From Chlorobium sp. (lineage in GTDB: Bacteria; Bacteroidota; Chlorobiia; Chlorobiales; Chlorobiaceae): a DNA stretch of 64,000 nucleotides. Each line of letters begins with the position of its first letter. Position 1 is the first letter of the stretch. Where the stretch lies: the NCBI GenBank assembly GCA_005862285.1, contig SZXW01000007.1, positions 1 through 64,000 on the forward strand, given 5' to 3'. The position numbers and the translations under genes are program-made. Shown here one piece after another: positions 61,351-64,000 of this stretch. The notes beneath the pieces are model-generated. The model searched no databases. It saw only the letters and a program-made list of their open reading frames with translations, and had not been told where the DNA came from.

Positions 61351-62325
61351 TCATGCTTTTCCGTCAGATCCGAGCACATTGATGATCTTGTGGATATACA
61401 GTTTTTTGAGGGCATCGCGGGCAGGACCGAGATATTTCCTCGGATCGAACTCTTCAGGTTTCTCATCGAACACTTTACGGATTGCAGCAGTCATGGCAAG
61501 TCTTCCATCGGAATCGATGTTGATTTTACATACGGCCGATTTCGCGGCGAGACGCAGCTGTTCTTCGCTGATGCCGATTGCGTCTTTCAGTTTGCCGCCA
61601 TGTTCGTTGATGGTTTTAACGAGGTCCTGGGGAACCGAAGAGGCCCCGTGAAGTACGATCGGGAACCCGGGAATACGTTGTTCGATTTCATGAAGGATAT
61701 CGAGCCGGATTTTAGGGTCTTCCCCGGGCTTGAATTTGAATGCGCCATGTGACGTGCCGATCGCGATGGCAAGACTGTCGACACCGGTCTTTGATACAAA
61801 ATCCTCTACCTCATCCGGTTGGGTATAGGTATGGTGTGCAGCGACGACATCATCTTCGATGCCGGCAAGAACACCCAGTTCGCCTTCAACGGTAACATCG
61901 TGCTCATGTGCATATTCAACAACTTTTCTGGTAAGCGCAACGTTATCTTCATAGGAAGAGTGTGAGCCGTCGATCATCACGGAAGAGAATCCGGAATCGA
62001 TACAATCCTTGCAAAGTTCGAAACTGTCGCCATGGTCGAGGTGGAGAACGATAGGAATCGACTTGCCGAGTTCTTCCGCAAAAGCGACGGCACCTTGTGC
62101 AAGATAGCGGAGAAGCGTTTCATTTGCATAACTTCTCGCTCCTTTTGAAACCTGAAGAATAACTGGAGAAGAGGTTTCAACACAGGCCATGATGATTGCC
62201 TGCATCTGTTCGAGATTATTGAAGTTGTAGGCAGGAATGGCATAGCCTCCAGAGACGGCTTTACTGAAAAGCACTCTGCTGTTGCATAGTCCAAGTTCTT
62301 TATAGGTGATTTTTTTCTTTTGCAT
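61351..62325 (-). CDS. fba: Class II fructose-bisphosphate aldolase
   Basis: A 324-residue zinc aldolase of glycolysis and gluconeogenesis. IPIVLHLDHGDSFELCKDCID has the zinc His and Asp, VMIDGSHSSYEDNV and VEGELG follow, and IVLHGASSVP is near the C-terminus. It ends just before the terminator and reads away from the protease gene. In a green sulfur bacterium it serves carbohydrate synthesis. Confidence 0.95.
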   Translation of the reverse strand: MQKKKITYKELGLCNSRVLFSKAVSGGYAIPAYNFNNLEQMQAIIMACVETSSPVILQVSKGARSYANETLLRYLAQGAVAFAEELGKSIPIVLHLDHGDSFELCKDCIDSGFSSVMIDGSHSSYEDNVALTRKVVEYAHEHDVTVEGELGVLAGIEDDVVAAHHTYTQPDEVEDFVSKTGVDSLAIAIGTSHGAFKFKPGEDPKIRLDILHEIEQRIPGFPIVLHGASSVPQDLVKTINEHGGKLKDAIGISEEQLRLAAKSAVCKINIDSDGRLAMTAAIRKVFDEKPEEFDPRKYLGPARDALKKLYIHKIINVLGSDGKA

Positions 62326-62482
62326 TGAAAGCTCTCCTTTTATTATTATTATGTCCGGTGATTTATTACTTCATACTGCATACCGGATACGGTGTATTCA
62401 AGCGTTGAGCAACAAAATACAATTTTCTTTTTCAATTTCTGCCTGGATACCGTCTCAAAACCCTCGATCATCATTCTTTGCA

Positions 62483-64000
62483 ATGTTTAATAGAAGCCTG
62501 CTTCTCATTATTGTTCTTTTGGGAAGTGTGTCACCGATATACGGAGCAAATACCACAACATCTACCGCTTCCGCTGCAACGGTGATCCTCAGGCCGACAT
62601 CCCCGGAAGAAGAAGCCGGAAAATATATCAGCCAGTACCTCCTCCAGAAGCATTACAGAAGGGTCGCGGTCACAGACTCTCTTTCCCTGCAGATATTCAA
62701 TCGTTATATCGAGAACCTTGACGCAGGAAAAAATTATTTTACTGCTGTAGAAGTCGAAAACATTAGAAGATTGTATGGCAACCGTTTTGATGACGAATTT
62801 CTTGCCGGGAAATCCGATGCCGGTTTTGCCATCTACAATTTTTTCGTGAAAAGGGCCAGGGACAAAATACGCTTCATGAAAGCTGTTGCAGATACTGTCA
62901 ACTTCAATTTCTCTGTTCCCGAAACCCTTGAACTCGACCGGAAAGGAAGCAAATGGCCGGCTGACATGCAGCAGCTTGTCGAGCTCTGGAAAAAAGAACT
63001 GAAATATCAGTGGCTCAATCTGAAGTATACAGGAGAGAACAGTTCAAACATCCGCGCTGCTCTTTCAAAAAGCCTGACGAGCCGACTGAGCACGCTGAAC
63101 AAGCAGCGGCCCGATGATGCCTTCCAGGCTTACATCAATGCGGTAACAACCTCTTTTGATCCGCACACCAATTATTTTTCGCCTGACGAGTATGAAAACT
63201 TTCAGATTGATATGAGTCGATCTCTTGAAGGGATCGGCGCAAAACTGCAGAGTGAAAACGAATTCACCATTGTCAACGAAGTTATCCCCGGCGGTCCTGC
63301 ATTCAGGGGTAACCTGCTGAAAAAAGGTGACAAGATCATCGGTGTGGGACAGGGACCAACAGACGAACTGGTTGATGTAACCGGATGGCGGATCAATGAT
63401 GTCGTGAAATTGATCCGCGGCAGGAAAGGGACATTGGTCCGGCTGAAAGTGCTGCCCGCAAGCCAGGGAGGCCGGGGACCGGCGAAGCTGGTTCAGATCG
63501 TACGTGACAAGATAAATCTCGAGGAACAGGCAGCCCGCAAAAGTGTGATCATGCTGGGAGGAAAGAAGATCGGTGTCATTACCATTCCCTCGTTTTACCT
63601 CGATTTTGATGGACAGGAAAAAAACACGGTTGAATATAACAGCACAACTCACGATGTGACGCGTATCATAGGAGAGCTGGCATCGGATCATGTCGACGGT
63701 ATTGTCGTCGATCTCAGGGACAACGGGGGAGGGTCGCTGGAAGAAGCAGTAAGTGTTACGGGACTCTTTATTCCTTCTGGTCCTGTCGTCCAGATCAGCA
63801 ATGTCAATGGCGGTAAAACCATACTGAGGGATGAAGACCGGCGGGCTCTCTACACTGGTCCGCTAGCCGTACTGGTAAACCGCTACAGTGCATCGGCATC
63901 GGAAATATTTGCTGCCGCTGTTCAGGATTACGGCAGGGGAGTGATTATCGGTGAGAGGACATTCGGCAAGGGCACAGTACAGAGCCTGATCAAACTTGCC
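62483..64000 (+). CDS. Tail-specific protease (Prc/Tsp, S41), 3' end cut off
   Basis: This open frame is absent from the ORF track because it runs off the window. It starts MFNRSLLLIIVLLGSVSPIYG, a signal peptide. Conserved parts are NYFSPDEYENF, a PDZ domain with PGGPAFRGNLLKKGDKIIGVG, VDLRDNGGGSLEEAV, and the catalytic Ser in NRYSASASEIFAAAVQDYG with the Lys in FGKGTVQ. It degrades mislocalised periplasmic proteins. About 506 codons are present and the rest is missing. Confidence 0.92.
   Translation, partial: MFNRSLLLIIVLLGSVSPIYGANTTTSTASAATVILRPTSPEEEAGKYISQYLLQKHYRRVAVTDSLSLQIFNRYIENLDAGKNYFTAVEVENIRRLYGNRFDDEFLAGKSDAGFAIYNFFVKRARDKIRFMKAVADTVNFNFSVPETLELDRKGSKWPADMQQLVELWKKELKYQWLNLKYTGENSSNIRAALSKSLTSRLSTLNKQRPDDAFQAYINAVTTSFDPHTNYFSPDEYENFQIDMSRSLEGIGAKLQSENEFTIVNEVIPGGPAFRGNLLKKGDKIIGVGQGPTDELVDVTGWRINDVVKLIRGRKGTLVRLKVLPASQGGRGPAKLVQIVRDKINLEEQAARKSVIMLGGKKIGVITIPSFYLDFDGQEKNTVEYNSTTHDVTRIIGELASDHVDGIVVDLRDNGGGSLEEAVSVTGLFIPSGPVVQISNVNGGKTILRDEDRRALYTGPLAVLVNRYSASASEIFAAAVQDYGRGVIIGERTFGKGTVQSLIKLA

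Overview
The window looks like chromosome from a green sulfur bacterium (Chlorobiaceae such as Chlorobium or Prosthecochloris). The inference rests on an Flx/Hdr-type electron-transfer operon, a geranylgeranyl-reductase-family flavoprotein, a long SecA with an internal insertion, an AlaC-like aminotransferase and the general protein style. Genus and species cannot be fixed from the sequence alone. Most of the window is core chromosome. No rRNA, tRNA, CRISPR array or intact insertion sequence was recognised.

Region 1 (1-3,500) is an accessory strip. It holds a decayed REP-type transposase, a RelE/ParE toxin with its antitoxin, a large Fic enzyme with an N-terminal inhibitory motif, and a ParD-like/RelE-like pair. 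Region 2 (3,860-10,700) is a complete tripartite RND efflux operon (lipoprotein adaptor, AcrB-type pump, OprM/NodT-type outer-membrane channel) followed by an Fpr-like flavin reductase. Region 3 (10,890-18,800) has small secreted or membrane proteins, a DinB-like protein, an SMR transporter, a relic of a type I restriction subunit, a TPR protein and an unusual P-type ATPase.

Region 4 (19,000-27,800) starts with a MurB carrying an extra C-terminal domain that resembles CBM9/DOMON folds. It is followed by a six-gene operon on the minus strand, hdrCB-hdrA-flxD-flxC-flxB-flxA. Its predicted product is a soluble NADH-dependent flavin/iron-sulfur complex of the HdrABC-FlxABCD type that could bifurcate electrons between ferredoxin and a thiol/disulfide substrate. 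Region 5 (28,100-37,600) is housekeeping: aminotransferase, the secA-purL-nnr operon, and an OGG1-like DNA glycosylase beside an extremely AT-rich spacer. Region 6 (38,000-49,500) holds lipA with two downstream genes, a cupin, the YhaO/YhaN (SbcD/SbcC-like) pair, several domain-of-unknown-function proteins, a cyclophilin and a thioredoxin-like ferredoxin.

Region 7 (49,800-64,000) has a geranylgeranyl-reductase-family enzyme, a broken 3-methyladenine glycosylase gene, a nitroreductase, methyltransferase, lipocalin, exonuclease and dihydroorotase. Then come a four-gene folate/polyphosphate/pentose operon (5-FTHF cyclo-ligase, ppk, rpiB, CBS protein), a class II aldolase and a tail-specific protease cut by the window end.

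Three or four copies of a dispersed intergenic repeat made of two inverted arms (TGTCATTCTGA...GAATCC type) lie between genes, and at least four gene relics (transposase, hsdR, PIN toxin, tag) mark past gene loss. The best candidates for unusual biology are the MurB fusion, the P-type ATPase with altered ion-site residues, the Flx/Hdr operon with its tandem 16-bp upstream repeat, and the helically phased repeats in front of fic.
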